A program made the translations under genes and the position numbers. A DNA stretch of 64,000 nucleotides from Martinezella calliandrae (lineage in GTDB: Bacteria; Pseudomonadota; Alphaproteobacteria; Rhizobiales; Rhizobiaceae), in assembly GCF_030272695.1 (NCBI RefSeq), contig NZ_JARFYN010000021.1, forward strand, positions 1 through 64,000. Direction: 5' to 3'. The notes beneath the pieces are model-generated. The model was given only the letters and a program-made list of their open reading frames with translations. It was not told where the DNA came from and made no database searches. Below are positions 8,974 through 16,587 of this stretch, one piece after another. The stretch's first letter is position 1; every line of letters starts with the position of its first letter.

Positions 8974-10098
8974 ATGCGGCAAATCATGACGACGACAATA
9001 AAATCCCCGACGGCCGCATCCCTGCTTTTCTGGTACGATCGCCATCACCGTGACCTGCCATGGCGTGTCTCGCCGCCGATGGCAGCGCGCGGCATCCGGC
9101 CCGACCCCTATCAAGTCTGGCTATCGGAAGTGATGCTGCAGCAGACCACCGTGCCGGCGGTCAAGGCTTATTTCGCCAAATTCCTGGAGCGCTGGCCGAC
9201 GGTTCGTGATCTGGCGGCAGCGCCCGCCGACGATGTCATGGCCGCGTGGGCGGGGCTCGGCTACTATGCCCGCGCCCGCAACCTCAAGAAATGTGCGGAG
9301 GCCGTCGCGGCTGAACACAACGGGCGCTTCCCGGACACCGAGGATAGACTGCGGTCTCTGCCCGGAATCGGCGAATATACGGCGGCGGCAGTCGCCGCCA
9401 TTGCATTCGACCGGCAGGCGACGGTCATGGACGGCAACGTCGAGCGGGTTATCTCCAGACTATACGCCATCGCCACACCATTGCCGGCCGCCAAGCCATT
9501 GATGAAACAGAAGGTTGCGCTGTTGACGCCTGCCGATCGTCCCGGCGACTTCGCGCAAGCGATGATGGATCTCGGCGCAACGATCTGCACCCCGAAACGA
9601 CCAGCCTGTTCGCTCTGTGCCTTCAATAACGCCTGCGAGGCGTTGCGGCTGCATGATCCCGAACATTTTCCAGTTAGGACAGCAAGGAAGGAAAAGCCCG
9701 TGCGCCAGGGTGCCGCTTTCGTTGCGGTGAATGGCGATGGCGAGATTTATTTGCGCCGGCGCATCGCCAGCGGTCTGCTCGGCGGCATGACCGAAGTGCC
9801 GACGACTGGTTGGACCGCACGGATCGATGGCGAGACCAGCGCTGCGGCCGCCCCCTTCCCTGCCGATTGGCGGGCAGCCGGGACCGTGACGCATGTCTTC
9901 ACTCATTTCGAACTGAGGCTATCGATCTATCGCGCTCAAGTGGCATCGAGCACGATCCGCAATGACGGATGGTGGGAGCCGGTTACAAATCTTGAAGCAC
10001 AGGCCTTGCCGACTGTCATGAAAAAAGCCATCGCTCAAGCTATTCCACGCGCATTCACAAAGACCAAGACATTCGAAAAGGCGGGACATATTTCATGA
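8974..10098 (+). CDS. mutY: A/G-specific adenine DNA glycosylase MutY
   Basis: 374 residues. The helix-hairpin-helix LPGIGEYTAAAV (about 129-140), catalytic Glu52 in WLSEVMLQQTT and Asp153 in VMDGNVERV identify the family. A [4Fe-4S] cluster motif C-x6-C-x2-C-x5-C follows, and the C-terminal NUDIX-like domain recognises 8-oxoG. The enzyme removes adenine mispaired with 8-oxoguanine. ATG at 8974 or 8986 could start translation; neither has a clear ribosome site. The stop overlaps the start of the next gene by 4 bases, so the HAD gene is co-translated. Confidence 0.96.
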   Translation: MRQIMTTTIKSPTAASLLFWYDRHHRDLPWRVSPPMAARGIRPDPYQVWLSEVMLQQTTVPAVKAYFAKFLERWPTVRDLAAAPADDVMAAWAGLGYYARARNLKKCAEAVAAEHNGRFPDTEDRLRSLPGIGEYTAAAVAAIAFDRQATVMDGNVERVISRLYAIATPLPAAKPLMKQKVALLTPADRPGDFAQAMMDLGATICTPKRPACSLCAFNNACEALRLHDPEHFPVRTARKEKPVRQGAAFVAVNGDGEIYLRRRIASGLLGGMTEVPTTGWTARIDGETSAAAAPFPADWRAAGTVTHVFTHFELRLSIYRAQVASSTIRNDGWWEPVTNLEAQALPTVMKKAIAQAIPRAFTKTKTFEKAGHIS

Positions 10099-10709
10099 CG
10101 ACGGAAATCCGGCACATTGTCTTCGATATCGGCAAGGTGCTTGTTCACTACGATCCGAGCATCCCCTATAGCCGCATCATCCCCGATGAAGCGGAACGAA
10201 CCTGGTTCCTCGCCAATGTCTGCACGCATGAATGGAATATCGAGCAGGATCGCGGCCGGACCTGGGAAGAGGCCGAAGCACTGCTGATAGCCGAACATCC
10301 CGAGCGCGAAGACCAGATCCGCGCTTTCCGCAAATATTGGAATGACATGGTACCCCATGCCTATGACGACAGCGTCACCATCATGGAAAAGCTCATTGCC
10401 GAGGGCTACGACGTCACGATGCTGACCAATTTCGCCCCCGACACGTTTCGCGAAGCACAGACGCGCTTCGACTTTCTCTCCAAGCCGCGCGGCGTCACCG
10501 TGTCAGGCGACATTGGCCTGATCAAGCCGGACCTTGCGATCTATGAGGCACATGTGAAGAGCTTCGGGCTCGATCCGGCTTCCACCATCTTCATCGACGA
10601 TTCGCTTGCCAACGTCGAAGGCGCAAAAGCTGCGGGTTGGAGCGCAGTCCATTTTACTGGCGCCGAGAAGCTGCGCAGCGATCTCGCCGCCTTTGGCATC
10701 AAGGTTTGA
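10095..10709 (+). CDS. HAD-IA family hydrolase (YihX-like)
   Basis: 204 residues of haloacid dehalogenase superfamily subfamily IA. Motif I is FDIGKVLV (nucleophile Asp11), motif II is MLTNFA, motif III Lys is in GLIKPD, and motif IV is IFIDDS. The second Asp of the usual DxD is Gly, as in YihX-type sugar-phosphate phosphatases, so activity is still plausible. The substrate is unknown. It overlaps mutY by 4 bases and precedes the NTF2-like gene by 4 bases, making a three-gene operon. Confidence 0.85.
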   Translation: MTTEIRHIVFDIGKVLVHYDPSIPYSRIIPDEAERTWFLANVCTHEWNIEQDRGRTWEEAEALLIAEHPEREDQIRAFRKYWNDMVPHAYDDSVTIMEKLIAEGYDVTMLTNFAPDTFREAQTRFDFLSKPRGVTVSGDIGLIKPDLAIYEAHVKSFGLDPASTIFIDDSLANVEGAKAAGWSAVHFTGAEKLRSDLAAFGIKV

Positions 10710-10713
10710 ACCC

Positions 10714-11079
10714 ATGATTTTCGATCCGGCAGAACGAATCACCCTGTTCCACGACGCGATCAACAGGCTCGACTACGAGGCAATCGAGAATTTCTTCGCG
10801 GAAAATGCCACCTATGTCTCCAACGGCGTCGGCAGCCTTGCAGGTCGCGAGGCGATCATGGAAGCATTTCGTGGCTATTTCGATACCTATCCGGATCAAA
10901 CCGCCGAAAATTCATTGGTGGAAACGCTGACGCCGCTTTCCGGCCGCGCCGTCTGGTCCGTCCGGGCGACGAACAGCAAGACAGGCAAGCCGCTGATCCG
11001 TGAGGGCGAGGAGATGATCACTTTCAACGAAGACGGACGCGTCGTCCGGGTCGATGTGACTGACTATCAGGAATTCTAA
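10714..11079 (+). CDS. Nuclear transport factor 2-like (SnoaL-fold) protein
   Basis: 121 residues. The start is the ATG of MIFDPAERITLF, 4 bases after the HAD stop. The cone-shaped alpha+beta NTF2 fold is recognisable from FHDAINRLDYEAIENFFAEN, the GREAIMEAFRGYFDTYPD segment and the terminal strands ending in VDVTDYQEF. Such proteins include isomerases, hydrolases and binding proteins; none can be chosen. It is the last gene of the mutY operon. Confidence 0.8.
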   Translation: MIFDPAERITLFHDAINRLDYEAIENFFAENATYVSNGVGSLAGREAIMEAFRGYFDTYPDQTAENSLVETLTPLSGRAVWSVRATNSKTGKPLIREGEEMITFNEDGRVVRVDVTDYQEF

Positions 11080-11088
11080 GCCGTCAGC

Positions 11089-11123
11089 AAAAAAAGCGCC
11101 CAGAGTTCGCGAACCCTGGGCGT
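11089..11123 (-). terminator. Rho-independent terminator of ccrM
   Basis: A 7-base stem CGCCCAG (11097-11103) / CTGGGCG (11116-11122) closes a loop that contains the palindrome GTTCGCGAAC. Read on the minus strand, it is followed by seven T residues (A run at 11089-11095). It lies 120 bases beyond the ccrM stop. The plus strand has no T run, so it mainly serves the leftward gene. Confidence 0.75.
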
Positions 11124-11243
11124 CTTCGCCTTCCTCGCTAACTGGAGGTACTCGACGGGAGAAGGCGGACATGCGGATCCGGTTGCGGCATGATTGTGAA
11201 CGCCGGGAAAGGCTTTCGGATCATACCGTTCAAACAGTTGGGA

Positions 11244-12374
11244 TTAATCTGCCTTGGCCAGATCATTGCGGACGATCGAACGCAGATCGTCGATCGGGCG
11301 CAGGGACTGCCCGTCGTCGAAATGCCAGAACGTCCATCCGTTGCATGCATCAAGGCCTTGGACTTTCGCGCCGAGGCGATGAATGGAGCCGGCCTCGCCG
11401 CCGGACGCGACCGTACCATCGGCACGGACGATGGCGCTGTAGTGGCGCTTTGCATCCGTCAGCACCTGGCCGGGCTTAATGAGACCGCTCTCGATCAAAA
11501 CGTTGAACGCGACGCGAACCTCGGCTTTCTTACCGGTCATCACGGTTAGTTCGGCCTTGCCGAGCGGCTCGACGGCGGCGATCCGGGCGCTGGCCGCATC
11601 GATGTAATCCTGCTCGCGCTCGATGCCGACAAAATGACGGCCGAGACGCTTGGCGACGGCGCCGGTGGTGCCCGAGCCGAAAAAGGGATCGAGCACGATA
11701 TCGCCCGGCTTGGAAGAGGCCATGATGACGCGGGCGAGCAGGGCTTCCGGCTTCTGCGTAGGATGCGCCTTCTTGCCGTCCTGATCCTTCAATCGCTCGC
11801 CGCCGCTGCAGATCGGGAACAGCCAATCGGAGCGCATCTGCACGTCGTCATTGGCGGCCTTCAGGGCATCGTAGTTGAAGGTATAGCCCTTGGCCTTGGC
11901 GCCTGGGCTCGCCCAGATCATCGTTTCATGCGCATTCTGGAAACGACGCCCCTTGAAATTCGGCATCGGATTGGTCTTGCGCCAGACGATGTCGTTGAGG
12001 ATCCAGAAGTTCAGATCTTGCATAGTCGCGCCGACGCGGAAGATATTGTGATAGGAGCCGATGACCCAGATCGTTCCCGTCGGCTTCAGCACGCGACGGC
12101 ACGCAAGCAGCCAGGCGCGGGTGAAGGCATCGTAAGCCTCGAAAGAGGCAAACTGATCCCACTCGTCGTCGACCGCGTCGACCAGCGATTGGTCGGGGCG
12201 ATGCAGGGTGCCGCCGAGCTGCAGGTTGTAGGGTGGGTCCGCGAAGATGACATCGACGGAATGGGTGGGCAGTGCTTCAAGAGCCGCCACGCAATCGCCC
12301 TTGATGATCGTGTCGACCCAGGAGCCCGGCGTTGCGGAGGTCCTGAGGTCGGCAAGCGGGAAAACTGACGCCAT
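11244..12374 (-). CDS. ccrM: Cell cycle-regulated DNA adenine methyltransferase CcrM (GANTC)
   Basis: 376 residues from the ATG of MASVFPLADL; an in-frame extension to 12443 has no support. It is a beta-class N6-adenine methyltransferase: catalytic DPPY at 46-49 precedes the SAM-binding FFGSGTTG motif. A C-terminal domain of about 100 residues (AFNVLIESGLIKPGQVL through GWTFWHFDDG) is characteristic of CcrM and needed for DNA recognition. It methylates GANTC and couples transcription to replication in alphaproteobacteria, where it is usually essential. I found no GANTC in the leader. A direct repeat lies upstream. Confidence 0.96.
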   Translation of the reverse strand: MASVFPLADLRTSATPGSWVDTIIKGDCVAALEALPTHSVDVIFADPPYNLQLGGTLHRPDQSLVDAVDDEWDQFASFEAYDAFTRAWLLACRRVLKPTGTIWVIGSYHNIFRVGATMQDLNFWILNDIVWRKTNPMPNFKGRRFQNAHETMIWASPGAKAKGYTFNYDALKAANDDVQMRSDWLFPICSGGERLKDQDGKKAHPTQKPEALLARVIMASSKPGDIVLDPFFGSGTTGAVAKRLGRHFVGIEREQDYIDAASARIAAVEPLGKAELTVMTGKKAEVRVAFNVLIESGLIKPGQVLTDAKRHYSAIVRADGTVASGGEAGSIHRLGAKVQGLDACNGWTFWHFDDGQSLRPIDDLRSIVRNDLAKAD

Positions 12375-12420
12375 GTGATACTCGCTGTTACACTTACTCG
12401 ATACGCTTAACTGAGTGTTA

Positions 12421-12441
12421 TGGTTACCTAAGTTGGTTACC
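12421..12441 (-). repeat. Direct repeat upstream of ccrM
   Basis: GGTTACC occurs twice, separated by 6 bases (TAAGTT), about 50-65 bases before the ccrM start codon. Each copy is also nearly palindromic (GGTTACC/GGTAACC). The placement and the 13-base period suggest a protein-binding site. No full CtrA motif (TTAA-N7-TTAA) was found here. Confidence 0.4.
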
Positions 12442-12475
12442 AAAGGCTAAAGCGAACAACACATTTTGCAAATTC

Positions 12476-12862
12476 TCAAGACCTCGTCGATTGTCGGTCG
12501 TCGCTCGCCGTCTCGGATCCATCATGCACCGCGCGGCTGTCCGCCGGTGCCTCTTGCCTCTCATTCATTCCGTAATCGCGGACCACATGAGCGATGCGCA
12601 GACGGTAGTCAGCGAAAATAGCCCCTCGCCCGGCCTTCTGTGCCGCTCGGTGCGCCTCGCGGTTCCGCCATTCTTTGACAGCATCCTCGTCGCGCCAGAA
12701 GGACAGCGAGAGAAGCTTTCCGCGTTGCGTCAGGCTCTCGAATCGTTCGATTGAGATGAACCCGTCGATCGTCTCGAGCTCGGCACGCAGCTCGCCGGCA
12801 AGATCAAGATAGTGATGGCGTTCGCCAAGATAGGGAATGACCTCGAAAATGACGGCGATCAT
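12476..12862 (-). CDS. Antibiotic biosynthesis monooxygenase (ABM) domain protein
   Basis: 128 residues. The ferredoxin-like ABM fold is seen in the first 100: MIAVIFEVIPYLGERHHYLDLAGEL, GFISIERFES, SLSFWRDEDAVKEWRNREAHRAAQ. The family includes small cofactor-free monooxygenases and heme-degrading enzymes. The last 25 residues are charged and probably disordered. It overlaps the NIPSNAP-like gene by 4 bases (12859-12862), so the two are coupled, and both are divergent from an ArsR gene that probably controls them. The substrate is unknown. Confidence 0.83.
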   Translation of the reverse strand: MIAVIFEVIPYLGERHHYLDLAGELRAELETIDGFISIERFESLTQRGKLLSLSFWRDEDAVKEWRNREAHRAAQKAGRGAIFADYRLRIAHVVRDYGMNERQEAPADSRAVHDGSETASDDRQSTRS

Positions 12863-13188
12863 GGCGTCACCTTTGGACCATGCGGCAGCGACATGTTTTT
12901 CAGGAAGATGCGATCCTCCCTGATAATGAAGCGTTCGCGGCGTGAGAAATCGAAGGTCGCCTTGGCAAGCGGATCGGCGGCGAGACGAGCGCGATAAGCT
13001 TCATATGCGGCCAGGCTTTCGATGTTGTAGACGCCGTAAGCAGTCGTCGCCGAGCCTTCGTGCGGGGCGAAATAGCCGATGAGATCCGCGCCGTTGCGTG
13101 GGATGACCTGGCCCCAGGCCCTGGCATATTCGATGAAGGCGTCCTTCATTATAGGATCGATCTCGTAATGGATGAAACAGGTGATCAT
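12859..13188 (-). CDS. NIPSNAP family protein
   Basis: 109 residues from the ATG of MITCFIHYEIDP; a start at 13230 would run into the divergent promoter. The NIPSNAP dimeric alpha-beta barrel is recognised by KDAFIEYARAWGQVIPRNGADLIGYFAPHEG and a second half ending in RERFIIREDRIFL. The biochemical role is unknown. First gene of a two-gene operon with the ABM protein; 71 bases from the divergent ArsR start. Confidence 0.82.
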   Translation of the reverse strand: MITCFIHYEIDPIMKDAFIEYARAWGQVIPRNGADLIGYFAPHEGSATTAYGVYNIESLAAYEAYRARLAADPLAKATFDFSRRERFIIREDRIFLKNMSLPHGPKVTP

Positions 13189-13259
13189 GGTTTTCTCCGA
13201 TGGTGATGGAGATCTTGTCGCATATTGCATGACATCAATGCTTCGGTTACGATCGAACT

Positions 13260-13982
13260 ATGAAGGAAGGCCCTGACATAGCACAGATCGGTGCGCTCAT
13301 TGGCGATCCGGCACGGGCGAACATGCTTACCGCGCTGATGGGCGGCCGCGCTCTGACAGCAACGGAGCTGGCGCAGGCCGGCGGCATCACCCTGCAGACG
13401 GCGAGCACGCATCTGTCGAAGCTCGAAGCGGGCGGGTTGCTTGCGCAACGCAAACAAGGCCGGCATCGATATTTCGCGCTGGCCGACGATGGTGTCGGCA
13501 AACTGCTTGAAAATATCATGGGCTTTGCCGCCGGACGAGGGCATCTGCGCCACCGTCCCGGCCCAAAAGAGCCCGCGCTTCGCAAGGCACGCATCTGCTA
13601 CGACCATCTTGCCGGCGATTACGGTGTGCGCATGCTCGACAGCCTGATCGCGGCTGGTGCGATCTCGGCCGTCGGGGACGGCTTGAGCCTCACGGAACGC
13701 GGCGAAGCGCATCTCACCTCAATCGGCATGGACGTGACCGGGCTGCGTTCGACGCGGCGGCCGCTTTGCCGGTCCTGCCTGGATTGGAGCGAACGCCGCG
13801 CGCATCTCGCCGGCAGCCTCGGCAAGGCGCTGCTTTCCAACTTCTTCGACAAGGGCTGGGCGCGACGACTGGAAAACAGCCGCTCGATCCTGTTTACATC
13901 GGAAGGCGAACGTCGATTTCTGGCGCTGTTTCCTGTAGAGACCGATGCGACGAACAAAGAGCAGAGTCGTGCCGATGCCTGA
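13260..13982 (+). CDS. ArsR-family regulator, long form
   Basis: 240 residues. The winged helix is at about 5-95 (IGDPARANMLTALM, ATELAQAGGITLQTASTHLSKLEAGGLL, KQGRHRYFAL). A C-terminal extension of 130 residues contains CRSCLDWSERRAHLAGSLG near residue 170, a CxxC that could bind metal or sense redox. This long architecture differs from the 100-residue metal sensors. Divergent from the NIPSNAP-ABM operon, which it probably represses. Its 3' end is next to a decayed DUF1284 gene on the other strand. Confidence 0.87.
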   Translation: MKEGPDIAQIGALIGDPARANMLTALMGGRALTATELAQAGGITLQTASTHLSKLEAGGLLAQRKQGRHRYFALADDGVGKLLENIMGFAAGRGHLRHRPGPKEPALRKARICYDHLAGDYGVRMLDSLIAAGAISAVGDGLSLTERGEAHLTSIGMDVTGLRSTRRPLCRSCLDWSERRAHLAGSLGKALLSNFFDKGWARRLENSRSILFTSEGERRFLALFPVETDATNKEQSRADA

Positions 13983-14035
13983 ACTTTACGCCCCCGCTTG
14001 ATGCTGCAGATACCGGCGGCCTTAGCTTGAACCGA

Positions 14036-14288
14036 TCAATATCCGAAATTGCTTGCAGCGATGGCGCGCAGAGTTCTCCCCATTCGCAGCCACGACACGC
14101 ATCGCGAAGTTCACCGCTCTCGAAATTCCGGCGCAGCCGTGCGAGAAGACGGGCATTGGGAACGAGAACCGAGCCAAGCTCGATCTCGTCATCCAGAGGT
14201 GTCGCCACGCCTCTAAGGCGGCGGCGTCGCGTGCAATCACGCTGTCCTTGAAACAAGGCGGATCCTTCTCGTCAAGAAGCGGTGCACA
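14036..14288 (-). pseudogene. Decayed DUF1284 gene fragment
   Basis: Three minus-strand frames together read as the C-terminal two thirds of a DUF1284 protein. CAPLLDEKDPPCFKDSVIAR lies at 14288-14229. A +1 frame change near 14208 leads to VPNARLLARLRRNFESGELR and the CxxC block CRGCEWGELC. Another change near 14068 leads to AIAASNFGY and a stop at 14036-14038. The N-terminal HHLLC block is missing; upstream DNA has only a doubtful FDAIV match. At least two frameshifts and a 5' deletion mean it is not functional. Assignment rests on my memory of the family pattern. Confidence 0.5.
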
Positions 14289-14384
14289 ATGGCGTCAAAC
14301 GCGCGAGAAAAGACGAGTTTCCTCTCGACATATCATCTCCCATAAGGGGGAAGGCAGAGCCCTGGCATCAAATTATCTTAATTT
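14289..14384. other. Spacer between DUF1284 remnant and GntR gene
   Basis: The whole interval between the ArsR stop (13982) and the GntR stop (14385) is about 400 bases. Apart from the DUF1284 remnant it holds no coding sequence that I recognise. Confidence 0.4.
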
Positions 14385-15053
14385 TTATCCAACGATCGCA
14401 AAAGCTTCGCGAGTCGTGCCTGATGGCGTGCGCACCGGCGCCCGGCCGATCCATTGCACGTGTTTCTGCAGGATAGAGGCTGCCTCTTCCGTCCGCCCCT
14501 GGCGCAGGGCGGCAAGGATGGCGCGATGGTCGTGATCGGTGCGTTTTTCCCAGCCGGATTGCCAGGCGGAGAAGAGAAAGCGAGCACTGGCTGCGTGCAG
14601 GTCGTCGATTGATGCGAGCAGCCGCGCCATGCCGCAAGGCGCTAGGATTAAGCGGTGAAAGCGGCGATTGGCCTCTTCCCAAGCACGGACGTCGGCAGCC
14701 GCATCCCCTTCCCGCGTCGCCTCTTCGGCGGCATCGAGGATTGCCGGTGTCAGGTGTTGCGCCGCATGTCTCAATGCCAAACTCTCGAGCGCCGCTCGCA
14801 TTTCCGCAACCTCACGAACCTCCTTGAGATCGAAGGAAGCGACGCGGACGCCGCGGCGGGGCACGCTGATCGCCAACCCCTGCGCCTCCAGCCGCCGGAA
14901 CGCCTCGCGCACCGGCACGTGGCTGGCGCCGAACTCCTCGGCAATATGATCCTGCCGCAGACGCGCATCTGGCGCGATCTCGCCGCGGATGATGCGGTCG
15001 GCAAGCACCCGGCTGATACGGCTGGCAATCGTGTCGTCGCGCTCTCTGGCCAT
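14385..15053 (-). CDS. GntR-family regulator, FadR/FCD subgroup
   Basis: 222 residues. An N-terminal winged helix (ISRVLADRIIRGEIAPDARL through VPVREAFRRLEAQGLAISVPRRG, about 10-70) is followed by an all-helical FCD ligand domain (about 80-205). The FCD metal-site His residues are visible in NRRFHRLIL and KRTDHDHRAIL. Members sense small carboxylates or amino-acid-derived ligands. It is divergent from the marR gene with 94 bases between starts; no adjacent metabolic operon reveals its target. Confidence 0.88.
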   Translation of the reverse strand: MARERDDTIASRISRVLADRIIRGEIAPDARLRQDHIAEEFGASHVPVREAFRRLEAQGLAISVPRRGVRVASFDLKEVREVAEMRAALESLALRHAAQHLTPAILDAAEEATREGDAAADVRAWEEANRRFHRLILAPCGMARLLASIDDLHAASARFLFSAWQSGWEKRTDHDHRAILAALRQGRTEEAASILQKHVQWIGRAPVRTPSGTTREAFAIVG

Positions 15054-15113
15054 GGATGATCCTTAAAGATGGCAATCGGCCTTGTCGAGCGTCCAGATCA
15101 AATGCGATGCGAC

Positions 15114-15147
15114 TTGACCAAGTGTATATGCACATATATTATAAATC
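15114..15147 (+). promoter_or_regulatory. marR promoter with operator palindrome; leaderless start
   Basis: TTGACC (15114-15119) and TATTAT (15137-15142) are 17 bases apart, a good sigma-70 promoter. An inverted repeat TATATG-CA-CATATA (15125-15138) sits in the spacer and touches the -10. The ATG of the MarR gene begins 6 bases after the -10, so transcription should begin at or beside the A of the start codon; there is no ribosome site. Autorepression by MarR is inferred. Confidence 0.6.
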
Positions 15148-15582
15148 ATGCAAACTGAAAACGACCTTGGTCCCCTCGCCTGTCATTGCCTGGCAACCCG
15201 GCAGCTGGCGAGGCATGTCTCGAAGCTCTACGAGCGCCATATGGCGCCAACCGGCATAACAAGCACCCAATTTTCGCTCCTGAATTTCCTCGACCGCGAC
15301 GCGCGGATGACCATGAACGACCTAGCGGCCGCGATGCTCATGGACCGCACGACCCTGCTGCGGGCCGTGAAGCCGTTGCAACGACAAGGGCTGATCATCG
15401 CTGCGCCCGAGATGAAGGATAGCCGCCGACTGATGTTGGAGCTATCACCGGCCGGCCGAAGCAAGATCGCGGAGGCGGAGCCTTTCTGGCGCGCAGCGCA
15501 AGAGGAATATGAGTCTCAGGTCGGCCAACTCCATGCCAAAAGCCTGCGCAGCGACTTTTTCAACATGACCCATCACGGCTGA
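15148..15582 (+). CDS. MarR-family winged-helix regulator
   Basis: 144 residues. The MarR wing domain is clear: SKLYERHMAPTGITSTQFSLLNFL (helices 1-2), MTMNDLAAAMLMDRTTLLRAVKPLQRQGLI (recognition helix, about 55-85) and the wing MKDSRRLMLELS. MarR proteins are dimers that usually repress their own gene and a neighbour, released by phenolic or oxidising ligands. A 14-base palindrome lies between its -35 and -10. The downstream HAD gene is 195 bases away and may not be in the same transcript. Confidence 0.9.
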   Translation: MQTENDLGPLACHCLATRQLARHVSKLYERHMAPTGITSTQFSLLNFLDRDARMTMNDLAAAMLMDRTTLLRAVKPLQRQGLIIAAPEMKDSRRLMLELSPAGRSKIAEAEPFWRAAQEEYESQVGQLHAKSLRSDFFNMTHHG

Positions 15583-15777
15583 CCCCTTTTTGTTGGACCC
15601 AAAGCTCGGCCTATCCTTTCCCCCAGTGCATTTCTGCCATGCCTGCTGATTGGTTGAGCTTTGCCGGAGCATCGTGTAAAGCCGCACGATCCTTTTTTGC
15701 GCAGGCCCCAAAAAGCGCGGAGCGCCTTTTGGATAAGGCCATGCCAATCCAGAGCCCCATTAAAGGCAGTATATCTC

Positions 15778-16470
15778 ATGAGCAATGGCTTCGATCTCAT
15801 CATCTTCGACTGCGACGGCGTTCTGGTCGATTCGGAAATCATCGCGGCGGAGGTTGAATCCAAGCTCCTGACCGAAGCAGGCTACCCAATCGGCGTCGAA
15901 GAAATGGGCGAGCGCTTTGCCGGCATGACCTGGCAGAACATTCTGTTCGAGGTCGAACGCGAAGCGAGCATTCCGCTCTCGGCATCGCTGCTCGACAAGT
16001 CCGAGAAACTTCTCGACTTGAGGCTCGCCAATGACGTCAAGGCTATACCAGGCGTTCCTCTTGCCCTGTCGCGCCTGCCGATGCCGCGTTGCATCTGCTC
16101 GAATTCCAGCTCCGCACGGATCGACACGATGCTATCCAAGGTCGGCTATAAAGAGCTGTTTGCGCCGTATATCTATTCCGCCAAGGACCTCGGCGCCGAT
16201 CGCGTCAAGCCGAAGCCGGATATTTTCCTGCACGGCGCCAAGCAGATGAATGTTCCACCGGCAAACGTTATCGTCATCGAAGATTCGGTCCACGGTGTCC
16301 AGGCGGCGCGTGCCGCGGGCATGCGCGTCATCGGCTTCACCGGCGCCTCGCACACCTATCCTTCGCATGCCGACCGACTGACCGACGCGGGCGCAGAAAC
16401 TGTCATCGCCCGGATGGCCGATCTGGCTGGCGTTGTGATGGCATTGTCGGAATGGGAAGACGTTTTCTGA
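15778..16470 (+). CDS. HAD-IA phosphatase / beta-phosphoglucomutase-like
   Basis: 230 residues from the ATG of MSNGFDLIIFDCDGVLVDSE. Motif I is DCDGVLVDSE with the DxD pair, motif II is CSNSS, motif III Lys is in DRVKPKPDIF, and motif IV is IEDSVHGVQAA. The IEDS motif and the helical cap at about 20-85 place it among sugar-phosphate phosphatases and beta-phosphoglucomutases. The frame is open upstream to 15661 but only weakly AGG-like sequence precedes the chosen ATG. The substrate is unknown. Confidence 0.88.
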   Translation: MSNGFDLIIFDCDGVLVDSEIIAAEVESKLLTEAGYPIGVEEMGERFAGMTWQNILFEVEREASIPLSASLLDKSEKLLDLRLANDVKAIPGVPLALSRLPMPRCICSNSSSARIDTMLSKVGYKELFAPYIYSAKDLGADRVKPKPDIFLHGAKQMNVPPANVIVIEDSVHGVQAARAAGMRVIGFTGASHTYPSHADRLTDAGAETVIARMADLAGVVMALSEWEDVF

Positions 16471-16476
16471 GCGGCC

Positions 16477-16500
16477 TAGGCAATAGGCAATAGGCAATAG
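16477..16500. repeat. Heptamer tandem repeat TAGGCAA x3.4
   Basis: Three perfect head-to-tail copies of TAGGCAA plus TAG lie just after the HAD stop codon. They sit in a short convergent intergenic region (16471-16587) that also has CTACT/CTATC-rich sequence. Short tandem heptamers like this vary in copy number by slippage; any function is unknown. Confidence 0.8.
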
Positions 16501-16587
16501 ACGCTGCCGCTATAGTTATAGTGCCGACAGTAGCAAGGACGAGTGTCCTTTTGCTGCTGTCTACTATCTACTGCCTGATCCCCAGCC

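Noticed and set aside
8887..9114. N-terminal extension of the DciA-like protein
   Set aside because: It runs into the mutY coding region on the opposite strand; the family begins at MSYPRKGEK.
12374..12475. CtrA site or GANTC in the ccrM leader
   Set aside because: TTAA occurs only once with a wrong partner spacing, and no GANTC was found by eye.
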